A stretch of 64,000 nucleotides of DNA, taken from assembly GCA_021464245.1 (NCBI GenBank), contig JADCRB010000013.1, positions 9,416,095 to 9,480,094 on the forward strand, read 5' to 3'. This DNA comes from Carallia brachiata (taxonomy: Eukaryota; Streptophyta; Magnoliopsida; Malpighiales; Rhizophoraceae). Position numbers and translations under genes: made by a program. Shown one piece after another: positions 13,016 to 24,261 of this stretch (its first letter is position 1; the number at the start of each line of letters is the position of its first letter). The notes under the pieces are model-generated. The model ran no database searches and had not been told where the DNA came from. It worked only from the letters and a program-made list of their open reading frames with translations.

Positions 13016-13654
13016 TGGTTTCGGCGGCAACTAGCAACAATAACATATACAAAAATTGAGTTAAGGAAAAAAAAAGTTAAAATTTGTATTATTTTATTAA
13101 TTATGTTTGCCCATATTTAATTCTTCCTTTCATATTCTTTGTGAGAAATATAATTCTTCTGAATTTGCATTAATTATTTATAAAGTTCAAAAAAAAAAAC
13201 AAATGAAAAATAAAACGCGGTACAAATATTTTTGGTCTGTGGTTAAAAAAAAAATATTTTTGGGTTAAACTAACTGAGAGAGTGTCTAATCTAATGCGAA
13301 TAAAATTACTGATTTGTCCGAGTTAGTTCATTATAGGTAGAGATAAATATCGATGTTTCTGGTACACATTTTCATGTTCCCTGATTACTAAAAAGACGAA
13401 AAAAAAAAAGAAAAAACTAACATCAACGGAAGTGCTCTCGTTTGCACAAAATCATTTTCTCGTTAACAAATCCTCCGTTGTTAGTCCTACTCTTCCCATC
13501 CGGATTTCCATGATTGGAAGTCCATCTCCATCTTCCATTCAAAAGTACTTTCTGTGTCACAAGCTGGGCGGAAGTTGGCCTACCATGCTTTTCAAATCGC
13601 AGGCAGACCATCGTGGTGTCGTAAAATGATAAGCAATTTTTAGTACAATTGATT

Positions 13655-13696
13655 ACATATTAACCCTTATTTTAATAAAAATAAGGGTTAATATGT
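13655..13696. repeat. Perfect hairpin, 19-bp arms with 4-nt loop
   Basis: ACATATTAACCCTTATTTT (13655-13673) is exactly complementary to 13678-13696. The right arm is also the terminus of the MITE candidate at 13683-14009, so the left arm may be the end of a second, truncated copy facing it. Confidence 0.9.
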
Positions 13697-14009
13697 AAAA
13701 ATATCACTAATTTTATCTAAAGTAATAAATCTAATATTAATTTTAAAAAATAATAAATTTAACATAAACTTTATTTAAAGTAATAAATGTAACACACAAT
13801 ACTTTTATACGAATAAAATCTATCAATTTTAATAATAGATTATAAAAATATGTCTATTTCGATAATATGATAATCATATAAATTAGTATCACATCATATA
13901 AATTCTGTTTAAAAAATTTTAAAGCATACTAAATTTGTTACTTTAGATAAAGTTAATTTTATATTTGTTATTTTAAGTAAATTAATGATATTTTTATATA
14001 TTAACTTTA
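13683..14009. mobile_element. MITE candidate, AT-rich, long inverted ends
   Basis: The left end GGGTTAATATGTAAAAATATC pairs with the right end, whose complement reads AAGTTAATATATAAAAATATC; the similarity continues for some 60-80 bp with mismatches. No coding capacity. The flanks are A-rich, so a target duplication cannot be called. Confidence 0.55.
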
Positions 14010-15989
14010 AAAATAACTAATATTTTATATTTAATTGATTTGTATAAAATATTACATATTTTTTTTTTAAAGAAAAGAATTTACCTATTTCACCATCAAC
14101 GTCATGGCAATACCGGGACCCAATAAACCAGATTCTTGTCCAGGTCATGGTCTTGTCAGTTTTCTTTGGTTTAGGCTTTAGAGAGTTGGTGCGAGCATTT
14201 GAACGTTAAAAAAAAAATTATTTAGACACGCAATTTAAAAAATGTGTACATATACAAAAGTGTTTCAATATTCATTTGAACGCATGCACCAAATCATATT
14301 TTATTTTCCTTTTCTCCGCGGAATAGCTGTGTACTAACCATGCAAAAGAGGTTGAAATGTCATATAGTTATTTGAAGTAATTAATTAATAGATTAAGCCA
14401 ATTATACAATTTTGAACTAATTCAATGAATAATATACAAATTATCCCAAATTTAACTTCAAAAATTCAATTTCGAATGTCATGTTTTTAATCTACCAATA
14501 TATAATAAACTAAATTTGATCAACAATTTGGGAGCTTAATTTTTTATTGCATATAGTACTTTTCTAATTTTTTTTAATTTATCTATTTTAAGAATCGAAG
14601 TTGGGATTTATTTGTTTTAATTTAACTTTTTTCAAATATTTGAGTATTATCTGCCGTCTTCACTGTGCCTGAGGTACAGCGATACTGTGGAACGTGAGCA
14701 CCACCTGTCATTAAGCCAACTTTTTTTTTCTCTTAAATAAGAGAGCTAATGCATGTACAAAAGTCTAAATAATGATTCCGTATGTTAATATACAACTTTT
14801 ATGAATATAAAATAATTTTATATAATATATCAAGTATTTTATATTATTCAGATTTTTTTCTGTATAACATAAGAGAAATTTTTATGATTTTACACTATTT
14901 TATTGTATATATGACATAAATATTATTTATATAGAATAAAATATTTTACATAAATTAAAAAAATTATATATCTATTTACGATAAATGAGATTATATCAGT
15001 AAAAGATTTTTTAAACTTAAAACACACGTAAAAATATTATTTTGTAAACGAAAAAATAATAATAATAAGAAAATATTTTTAAAATTTTGTTTAAATATAA
15101 TAATGTTCCAAATTTTGTAATTATTGTAATATTCTTTTTTAAAAAAAGAGATACATATTATTATTTTTTATTATAAAAATATAATAATTATAAAAAATAA
15201 AAAATAATTATAGTTAGACAAATTTTAACATATTAATTTTTTTTAATGTTGTGACGACACTCTTTGGTGAACACCGAAGTACTTAGTTACAGGGACAGGA
15301 CAGTAGCCCAACCGTACTGTCTATGCCTTCTTGTTGGGAAAAAGACATGGCAGAATTGGAGGACCGTCAATTGCATATACAAACGGACCCACAAGCACTC
15401 ACTGAAAATAAAGGAAAGAGGTCTCAAATGATTGGTTGGGCCATTACACGCGCGTGTACTGCCACTTGAAAATAATGAAAAATGCAATAAAAAAGTAGAG
15501 TTTGGTTGACAAAGTCAGGTGTTTAAGTAAGTGATAATTGACTCCTTAATGAACAGAATAGGGTTTGTCGTTCGAGAAAGGTTAGTAACTGTTATTTTTT
15601 ATTTTTTTTATAATTATTATTTATGTGATAGATATTAATTAATTGTTAAAAAATTAAATGTTAAAAATATTTAAAAAATATTTAAAAAATATAAAAAAGT
15701 ATTGATATATTAATTTGTTATTGGTGTCTGTAAAAGAAAAGATAAAAAGTAATTGTACGTAATAAATTTTTTTTTGTTGATTAGGTAAGGAGAGGCATGT
15801 AATAAATATGTAATGATATAAATTTTTAAATTATTTAAAATATATTGAGATTAAAAAAATTAAAAATATAATAAATATTATTAAATAAATTACAATTTTA
15901 ATGATTTAACTAAAAACTAACTGTAGTTACCAAGAAGGGAAGTTGGAGTGAGTCCACTGTTGTCTGTTCCTCAATGTCATCATTCATCC
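14010..15989. other. AT-rich intergenic DNA upstream of TPS6
   Basis: No gene or bounded element recognised. Two less AT-rich islands, about 14097-14180 and 15250-15470, might be decayed element or gene fragments; I could not identify them. Confidence 0.5.
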
Positions 15990-16001
15990 ACTCACTGCCA
16001 C

Positions 16002-16030
16002 TGTGTGTGTGTGAGAGATAGAGAGAGAAG
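16002..16030. repeat. GT/GA microsatellite at the start of the TPS6 leader region
   Basis: A GT run merges into a GA-rich run about 0.95 kb upstream of the TPS6 start codon. GA/CT tracts of this kind are common around plant transcription starts. Confidence 0.75.
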
Positions 16031-16063
16031 GGAAAGGGAAGTGAGTGAGTATAGGGAGAATCA

Positions 16064-16140
16064 ATGCTTTCTATAAAGCCGACTCATTTTGTGATTTGAT
16101 GCCTAAAGAAAGAAAACAAGAAAAAAATCCCACCAAGTAA
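16064..16140 (+). promoter_or_regulatory. Two chained upstream ORFs in the TPS6 leader
   Basis: uORF1 (16064-16099) encodes MLSIKPTHFVI. Its TGA overlaps the ATG of uORF2 (16099-16140, MPKERKQEKNPTK) as TGATG. Both fall in the exon expected to precede the predicted 5' UTR intron. If the transcript starts upstream of 16064, ribosomes would meet both before the main start. Confidence 0.45.
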
Positions 16141-16216
16141 AAACCTTTGCAAGAAGTGAAAAAGCAAAGCTAAAGTTCTTCCATTGACAACCCTCTTGCT
16201 CATTCTGTACATTTGG

Positions 16217-16901
16217 GTAAGAGGAAAAAAGATAAGGAATCTTTGGTCTTCTACCTCTCTTTCTCTTTACTTGTCCATCTGAACTTGAAAGTTAATTGCT
16301 TTATCATCAGCTTCTTATTCTTCTTCTTCTTCTTCAGGGCCAAAAGATTTCATCTTTTCTAATGTTTCTGTTATTCCATGTTGCATTCCACTTTCTGATA
16401 CTTTTGCTCTCACAAACCACTTAGATGCCTTTGGATTTAGGCACACTTTTAAACTTGGTGTGCTCTGTAGTCCACTTTTCTTATTGTCCTGTAGATAGGG
16501 GATGGGTTGGTGCATGCATTTGGACTTGTTGAGCTATATACTAAATTAATCTTAACTTGTAGATAGGATAAATCAGTATCTACATATCCTGGGTTTTGAA
16601 GATCATAGATTGGAGGTAATTATATCAATCTTGATGTTATTTTATCAGATTTAGCTTCTGGGTGCTACCATTTTCACTAGGATTTCTTGTATTTATACAC
16701 TTTTGGAGATAATCCAGTCGAGATTTCTCATTTATGGATCGTTTATATATGCTTAGTGAAACATATGTTGCAAATTCTGGTTTATGGTAACAAAGGCTAA
16801 ACGTTGCATGTTCTATGGACTATGATGCTCGGTAGTTCGGAAATTTTTTCATGATTTGGCTTTGTTCTGTTGGTTCCTTTTGACAGAGGTTGATTTTGCA
16901 G
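16217..16901 (+). other. Predicted 5' UTR intron of TPS6
   Basis: Donor GGTAAGAGG at 16217 and acceptor TTGATTTTGCAG ending 16901, with a T-rich interior. A leader intron is usual for class II TPS genes (family knowledge). The intron holds a TTC-type microsatellite near 16317-16336. Confidence 0.55.
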
Positions 16902-16906
16902 TTTGG

Positions 16907-16936
16907 ATGAAAGACAACCACAACGGAAAATTCTGA
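16907..16936 (+). promoter_or_regulatory. Third upstream ORF, just before the TPS6 start
   Basis: ATG at 16907 and TGA at 16934 encode MKDNHNGKF. It lies 5 bases after the predicted leader acceptor and ends 28 bases before the main ATG at 16965, so it should be in every transcript using that acceptor. Confidence 0.5.
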
Positions 16937-16964
16937 GTTTCGAATTTCCTGACTTATCCTGAAA

Positions 16965-19900
16965 ATGGGTTCGAGGTCATACTCTAACCTCTTAGATCTT
17001 GCTTCTGGCAATTCTCCGTCTTTTGGACGCGAAAAGAAGAGGTTTCCTCGTGTGGCAACTGTAACTGGAGCTTTGACTGAGCTAGATGATGACTACAACC
17101 ACAGTGTGGCTTCTGATGGCCCTTCATCCGTTTCCCAAGAACGCATGATCATTGTGGGAAACCAGCTTCCTATCCGGGCTCATCGAAATCCAGATGGCAG
17201 TGGCAAGTGGTGCTTTAGTTGGGATGATGACTCACTTCTCTTACAACTTAAAGATGGCCTCGGAGAAGATGTAGAAGTTATCTATGTTGGATGTATTAAG
17301 GAAGAAGTTGACCCTAGCGAGCAAGACGATGTAGCACAAACATTACTCGAGACATTTAAATGTGTACCAGCTTTTATCCCTCCTGATCTTTTCAGTAAAT
17401 TCTATCATGGATTCTGTAAGCAGCATTTGTGGCCTTTATTTCACTACATGCTTCCTTTGTCGCCTGATCTTGGTGGAAGGTTCAATAGATCCCTTTGGCA
17501 AGCTTATGTTTCAGTGAACAAGATCTTTGCAGACAAAGTGATGGAAGTGATTAGCCCTGATGATGATTATGTTTGGGTCCATGATTACCATTTGATGGTG
17601 CTGCCAACATTTTTGAGGAAGAGGTTTCATAGGGTGAAGCTCGGGTTCTTCCTCCATAGTCCATTCCCATCATCTGAAATTTACCGTACACTTCCTGTAA
17701 GGGATGAACTTCTTCGAGCACTCCTCAACTCCGACCTTATCGGCTTTCATACTTTTGACTATGCAAGGCACTTCCTGTCCTGTTGTAGTCGAATGCTTGG
17801 TCTTTCTTATCAATCTAAGCGAGGCTACATTGGCATCGAGTATTATGGTCGCACTGTGAGTATTAAGATTCTTCCAGTTGGGATCCATATAGGTCAGCTT
17901 CAGTCTGTGTTGAATCTCCCTGAGATGGAATCTAAGGTCTCAGAGCTGCGTGATCGGTTTCGGGGTCAAACTGTTTTGCTCGGGGTTGATGACATGGACA
18001 TCTTTAAGGGAATAAGCTTGAAACTTCTGGCTATGGAACAATTGCTCATACAGCATCCTGATAAGAGAGGCGAAGTTGTTTTGGTTCAAATTGCAAATCC
18101 TGCAAGAGGCCGAGGAAGGGACGTGCAAGAGGTTCAATGTGAAACTATGGCTACTGTAAGGAGGATTAATGATACATTTGGAAGACCAGGATATGAGCCA
18201 GTTGTTCTTATTGACACTTCTCTTCAGTTTAATGAGCGCATTGCCTATTATGTAATTGCAGAGTGCTGTCTTGTCACTGCTGTGAGAGATGGAATGAATT
18301 TAATACCTTATGAATATATAATATGCCGCCAGGGAAATGAGAAGCTGGATGAGACATTGGGGCTCAATCTATCAGTTCCAAAAAAGAGTATGCTAGTTGT
18401 TTCTGAGTTTATTGGATGCTCTCCTTCATTGAGTGGAGCAATCCGTGTAAATCCATGGAATATTGATTCTGTTGCTGAAGCTATGGATTCTGCCCTTGTG
18501 CTTTCTGAGCAAGAAAAACAGATGCGACATGAGAAGCATTATAGGTATGTGAGTACGCATGATGTTGCATATTGGGCGCGCAGCTTTTTGCAGGATCTTC
18601 AAAGGGCCTGTAGGGACCATTTGAGGTCCTGGTGCTGGGGAATAGGTTTTGGTTTACGTTTTCGGGTGATTGCATTGGACCCAAACTTTAGGAAACTTTC
18701 ACTTGATCATATAGTTTCAGCTTACAAGAGGACCAAGAGCAGAGCAATTCTTTTGGATTATGATGGTGCTATGATTCAGCAAGGCTCAATTAGTGCGACT
18801 CCTAATTCAGAGGCTATCGGAATCATAAACAACTTATGTAGAGACCAACAGAATGTTGTCTTCCTTGTTAGTGGGAAAGACAAGAGGACCCTAACAGAGT
18901 GGTTTTCATGTAATGAAAAGCTTGGTATTGCGGCAGAGCATGGTTATTTTCTGAGGTGCACAATTTTTTTACAGCTTTGACATTTTGTTTTTGGCCCTTA
19001 CCTCTTGAGTAGGTGATCTTGATTCTAGATGCTTATTAATAAATAGGAGAAAAACTGAAAAGGTCTACAACATAGATTAAAATACTATACTTGTTCCATT
19101 GTTGACAAAGCAAAGCAAGTGATACTGAATTCATCAAAATCATGTGATGTTTTTGGAGGCCCTGCATTCATATTTTTCTTGCAGCCATTGCCACCTCTCC
19201 TTTTGGGAATCAACCATGATTACTCAATTTTAAGATCAATGCGATCATTAGACATTGCCAGATTTAAGACAAAGCCCTGATTAGCATTATATACTTATAG
19301 CTTGACATTTTCTTACAGGACAAATAACAAAGCAGAGTGGGAAACGTGCGTGTCGGTGACAGATTTTGACTGGAAACAGATTGCTGAGCCAGTGATGAAA
19401 CTCTACACTGAAACAACTGACGGTTCTGCGATTGAAACCAAAGAGAGTGCTCTTGTTTGGAATTACCAGTATGCAGATCCAGATTTTGGCTCATGCCAGG
19501 CTAAAGAGCTTCTTGATCACCTGGAAAGTGTTCTTGCGAATGAGCCTGTTTCTGTCAAGAGTGGACAACACATTGTCGAAGTTAAACCTCAGGTCAGTGA
19601 CAGTTTTACTTCATCCCTATGGTAAATATGATTATGGTATGATTCTATTAATGCTTAATTTTTGTGGTCAAATGATTAAAAGGTGAAACGAAAAGGGACT
19701 CCTGTTTGTATTTACACACTTATAGCGTCTGTAGTAAATAAAAACTATGCAGTTTTTACCTTTTAAATAACTAGCTATTTTGCCTGCACGATGTGCAAAC
19801 GTCCCACTTTAACATGCATATAATGATTCGTAAATGCGTATGAGAGTTGTACAACAAACCTTAATAAAAATACGTAAGTATACATCACATGATTTAGGGT

Positions 19901-21767
19901 TTTGAATCTGATGATCGATTGAGAATCTATGGATAGGCTCATTTGGATGTTCATCAAACCATATTACGAGGTGATTGCATGTTGAAGATTTATATTAAAC
20001 CTTACCTAGAGCTAATCCAAATAATAAAGTTTTGGGTTAAAGTGTCCTTTGATAATTATGTACATCACAATGATGGGATTCTATTTTGTTAAAGTTTACA
20101 TTCCAATGGTCTTTTGGTCCAAAAGGAGTGTTTAGAAATAATACTAAAGTCTAGATGGGGACCTAAAAAAAAAGGAAGGATTTCAGTTTTGCATGAAACA
20201 TAATATCTTTACATAGTTGTTACCTTTCCATAAAATATGCATTGCAGTAATGGAGAAGTAATTTGAAGGAATGATGACACAAACTTTCTCCAACCAAACA
20301 TGCTGTCTTTTGACTCTGTTCCTTGCATGGAAGGTGTACTTGTGGAAGACGGTCCATCCCATCCATAATATTTGAGCAAAAAACAAGATATCTAATACAC
20401 ATGGCACCATGGTGGTGTCAACCAAAAAATTTTATCCCTCCATCACAAAGTAAAGGTCTTTGTTTGATTAACGGTTTCCATTGTTTGTATTAGAATTTAC
20501 TGTACGTAAAATCACTGATGAAAAGGGCTAGAAACACAATGTTGAGCATGATGCGTTACTTTTATATTGAATCTGTTAAGTTGCTTCTGATACCACTTAG
20601 TGCTTGAAAAGGCAACATCTATGTCATGAAGCCATGAGGAACTTGAACCATAAGATGATCTGATTATGATTGTGTTTAACCATAAATGAACCAAAACTGT
20701 GTGCAAGTTGATGAAAGACATTTTTATGTGCATTTGGTTTTCTATGCTGGTGGATTCAAACTATACAGGCATGAACAATGAGAAATCAATTTTTTTGTAA
20801 TTATTTTTCCGCTTTAACTATAATGTTCTTTTATACCCAATTATCTATTGTCAAATTAATCTATGATTTGAAATGCACATTAAATTAGAGTTAGCAGTGG
20901 CATATAAGATTTAGTGTTTAGTTTAATACAATGTGAATGAGGATAGTAGGAAGAAGTGGTCAGACAATAATTAGCTTGGACAGGCTTGTGAGATGGGTAG
21001 CAGTTGCTACCTAGATTTGGCCAATTTTATCTTCATGATTGTCAAGGGAATGATATGAAGTGCAAGTCTTAGTATGATGGTAAAGGTACTCCATTATGAC
21101 CTACAGGTCAAAAGTTCGAGGTGCAAAAACAACCTATTTTTAATGCTCATCTTGATGTCCACATAGTGGCTTTAGCTCTTGGGTTTAATGGTCATTGGAT
21201 GATGCCTTAAGGTTATCTATTCTATACAGCGGCCATTTTAAGGACAGAACATTTTCCCTAATCGGTTGTTATATGATGCTGTTCAAGCATTATTGGCTTG
21301 CAATCCTGTAGACACTTTTGGCCAGTACAAAGTTTTGTGAGAAATTCTTATTATTGTACTCCCTTTGGAAACCTATCGTCTACAATGCAGTAGTTATTTA
21401 TCAGTTTTTGACTACCTTTATGTTTCTTGCCTCGTGATAGGGTGTCAACAAGGGTCTTGTGGCGGAACGTCTCCTAGAAACAATGCAACAACGAGGAATA
21501 CCTGCCGATTTCGTTCTATGCATTGGAGATGACCGGTCTGACGAGGACATGTTTGAGGTCATATTGAGGGCGAGGGAAGGCCCCTCTCTCTCGCCAGTCG
21601 CCGAAGTGTTTGCTTGCACTGTAGGCCAGAAGCCGAGCAAGGCCAAGTACTATTTGGATGATACGACTGAGATCTTAAGAATGCTGCAAGGCCTAGTCAA
21701 CGCATCCGAACATTCTGCTAGAAGTGCTTCTGAAAACTCCCGATCAGTCATTATTGACAAAGAGTGA
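16965..21767 (+). CDS. TPS6: Class II trehalose-6-phosphate synthase, TPS6 type, 863 aa
   Basis: Exons 16965-18955, 19319-19592 and 21441-21767 join in frame to 863 residues, close to the ~860 of Arabidopsis TPS6. The N-terminus MGSRSYSNLLDLASGN and the segment REKKRFPRVATVTG match TPS6 better than TPS5 or TPS7. Residues about 58-545 form the GT20 glucosyltransferase-like domain (VWVHDYHLMVLPTFLRKRF, GFFLHSPFPSSEIYRTLP, GMNLIPYEYI). Residues about 590-835 form the HAD phosphatase-like domain, with LVSGKDKRTL and GDDRSDEDMFEV. Its first HAD box reads DYDGA at 598-602, where DYDGT is usual. Class II TPS proteins mostly lack measurable synthase or phosphatase activity and are thought to act in sugar signalling; Arabidopsis TPS6 affects cell shape and branching. 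The start follows three uORFs. Confidence 0.95.
19593..21440 (+). other. TPS6 intron 2 (1.85 kb)
   Basis: Long intron between the second and third coding exons, with donor GTCAGT and acceptor GTGATAG. Apart from the SINE-like piece at 21070-21137 nothing is recognised in it. Confidence 0.85.
21070..21137 (+). mobile_element. Au-type SINE relic in TPS6 intron 2
   Basis: An A-box-like AGTATGATGGTAAAGGTAC is followed by CCTACAGGTCAAAAGTTCGAG, close to the conserved B-box region of the plant Au SINE (ACCTGGAGGTCACGGGTTCGAG, from memory). The piece is diverged and has no recognisable T-rich tail. Confidence 0.45.
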
Positions 21768-22995
21768 CGGCACCCTCTTTGATTGGCTCTTTAGCTTGGT
21801 TTGTTCATATGTGTCCGATGATTCTACTTTTTGCCTTTTCTGGCCTTGGCAGGGGGAATTTGTGTTTGCATATTTAGCCCTTTCTTGCTTGCCCATTTTA
21901 GATATATGTATATTGTGGATGAATGGTTCCTTAGATATTTTAATCTGTCCTATGTTGCACAAGGGGTGGAAGTTTCTTTGTTCCTTTTCCTTTTCCTAAT
22001 GTGGTGGGGGGCTTCTTCTTTGGTTGCATTGGTGGAAGATGTTCAAAATTAGAAGCATCTCTTACTATGTCAAGCTCCTCCATCAAGGAAGCTTAAAAGA
22101 AATTCCTAATGTTAGCTTTCCATTAAAAAAAAAAATTTGTAGATTCTTCTTACTCTAAAAAGGGCGTTTTTAGTGCAGCAGCTCCTACGCACCCCTCTAA
22201 CAGCCTTGAATCTGTGATTTCTCGGTCATGATAAATCGGGGCTTACATTTTTTTTTTTTTTGAAGTTGTCTGAAAGCAACTCGATTTTGAAATGATCTGA
22301 ACTCGAACCTCACTGAGGACTCGTTTTGACAGCTCAACGTGCAAGTTCTTGTATTGCAGGCTGTCCTATTACAACAGGACTTATGATCCCATTGAGTTAC
22401 CTTAATTGGCTGTCTAATTGATCAAATATAATCATACCTATCTCCATGTCAACATTATGATTGATTTTACTTCTAATGCAATAAATCACTTATAAAACAA
22501 TTCCTTATAAAATTATTATTATTAATTCTGATAAATTTGTCACATCTATCTCTTCCTCCGATTCTTTTCTCTGCAGCTCTTATTAATTTTCAGAGTTTTG
22601 TGGCGCCTATCAATTCTATGTTGCATTTGCTTTCTTGGCAAAATTGTCGAGAATGAGTTTTGTTTTTCCAATTACTCAAGCCCGCCCCAAACTCTTCTTC
22701 CCACTTCCCAGTTATGTTCATGCAAAAGATCAAGTACGTGTGTGATAATTGTTTGGTCCTTCTAATTGGCCATTGATTGCTCAGAATCTTTTTTCATCGT
22801 AAAAAAAAAAATCCTTTTCAGTTCTATTCGTGCTCAGAATAATGAGAATATGTGGCCAGGGATGCCACCTTAACATAATTCACTTCAATGAGGTTGGTTA
22901 AATTAAGACTTACCACTCGAGTTACTTAATTCTGTTTTATGGGTTTAATGTTATTATCTATATTTTTAGATAGTAATGCTTATGAACTGACAGAA
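21768..22995. other. TPS6 3' UTR and intergenic DNA
   Basis: The first 250-300 bases are T-rich and likely hold the 3' UTR; no single poly(A) signal stands out. Beyond about 22100 no gene was seen. A T-run near 22249-22261 is followed by sequence of mixed composition that I could not identify. Confidence 0.5.
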
Positions 22996-23400
22996 ATTTT
23001 TTTCTTTTTTTTTCTTTTTTTTTTGATAACAAATGATTAAAAAAGAACAAAACAGAAACAAAGGAAGAGATACAGTTAGAAGTATCAGATCACTGTCCCA
23101 CCTCTTAAGATAACTACTTCAATCTTGTCAGCAAAAATAAGGAAATTAATTCCTCGAGGTGGTGATTCCCAGCAATGGAAGGGCACCCCTGAGTCAACAC
23201 CAAAATTGGCCATATAGTCTGCATAAGAATTCCCTTCTTGAAACGTATGTTGAAGGCGACAATTCCATAAGTGCTGCATAGGCATGAATTCACTAATCTT
23301 TATGAACTCATAGTAGGATATTGAGCCTGCCTTTAGTTTGATAATTGCAGGCGATTTTGAATCCAATTCAGCTAGCCAATGTGATGGGAGTAAGCTGCTG
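22996..23400 (-). mobile_element. LINE 3' fragment, RNase H domain
   Basis: The poly-T tract at 22997-23024 is the poly(A) tail of a minus-strand insertion. Upstream of it, in minus-strand sense, the frame reads LDSKSP, then CRLQHTFQEGNSYADYMANF and ESPPRGINFLIFADKI. The DSK, H-x-F-x-E-x-N and A-D-Y-x-A-N motifs are those of the RNase H domain that ends plant L1-type LINE polyproteins. No reverse transcriptase remains, so it is 5'-truncated. No target duplication was found. Confidence 0.8.
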
Positions 23401-24261
23401 GATGAGAGCTCGTTGAGCGAATATACACTTGTTAAAGGTTCAGTAAGGATGAGGTTTTATACTTTTACTAGCTCTTCTTTTCATCACTTTGACTTGACCA
23501 AATTTCATCTATTCATAGGCAAATTTTAATTGTGCGTTCGTATCTCTACCTTGCTGGTGTCTCAACGCTTAAAAACAAATGAAAATTGAAAGAGGTCTAT
23601 AGAGTCATCTTTTGTGTCCATGTCATGGTTATTGACAAATAAACATTGCTTTGAGTTTGGGACTCGCACCACTTAAAATTGAAACCATACTCTCACAGGA
23701 CTATTCGTTTGATATTTTAGCATCCAAATGAAATGAGACGGTGATCTGCTTGTGCAGATTAAAAAATTATATATCTAGTGCTTGCATTGTATATTGTCAT
23801 TGATTAATGTGCATACCCTGTTGTGAATATGAGAGCTTCACCGTTATCTACTTTTAGTATGCTGCTATAATCTTCCTTATGTAGCAATTTAGTTACATAA
23901 ATATATTAAAAATTATAGAAATGTTAGCCGGACAAGAGCGTGGAAAGGGTTGGGGGAGAGAGAAAGAGGTGCATCTCACTCTCTTTTTGAAAGAAAAATA
24001 TGTTATATGTATAATTGTTAAGTTTGACGTACAATAAACTTATTAATAGAGATTCTTAAAGTATTATGCATATAACAATTGTGCAAGATGTGATATAATA
24101 AAATTTATATACAACAAACTTAAATTTAACGTGCAGTAAATATAAATTAAAATAATAATAATAATATAAAATAATATGTATAGTCCTGTTCTAATACGCC
24201 GTCTAAGTATTTGGAGCTCTAAAAAATATTATTAGTCTAATAATTGCAAACTTGTTCACGA
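23401..24261. other. AT-rich intergenic DNA
   Basis: No gene or bounded element recognised. Confidence 0.5.

Larger units (their letters stand above)
10311..13580. repeat. Diverged duplication, block B
   Basis: Counterpart of block A. Matching stretches: about 10311-10455, 10615-10715, 10893-10960, 11459-11560, 11615-11675, 11765-11855 and 13440-13580. The last interval (11855-13440) is about 1.2 kb longer than in block A and holds an LTR-like relic, so that insertion probably came after the duplication. No intact gene is visible. Confidence 0.65.

Noticed and set aside
16965..18980. TPS6 ending in exon 1 at 18980
   Set aside because: That stop lies in intron 1; GT-AG splicing at 18955/19319 continues the conserved phosphatase-like domain.
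23085..23366. 93-codon minus-strand open frame as a host gene
   Set aside because: It is the RNase H end of a LINE with an adjoining poly(A) tail, not an independent gene.
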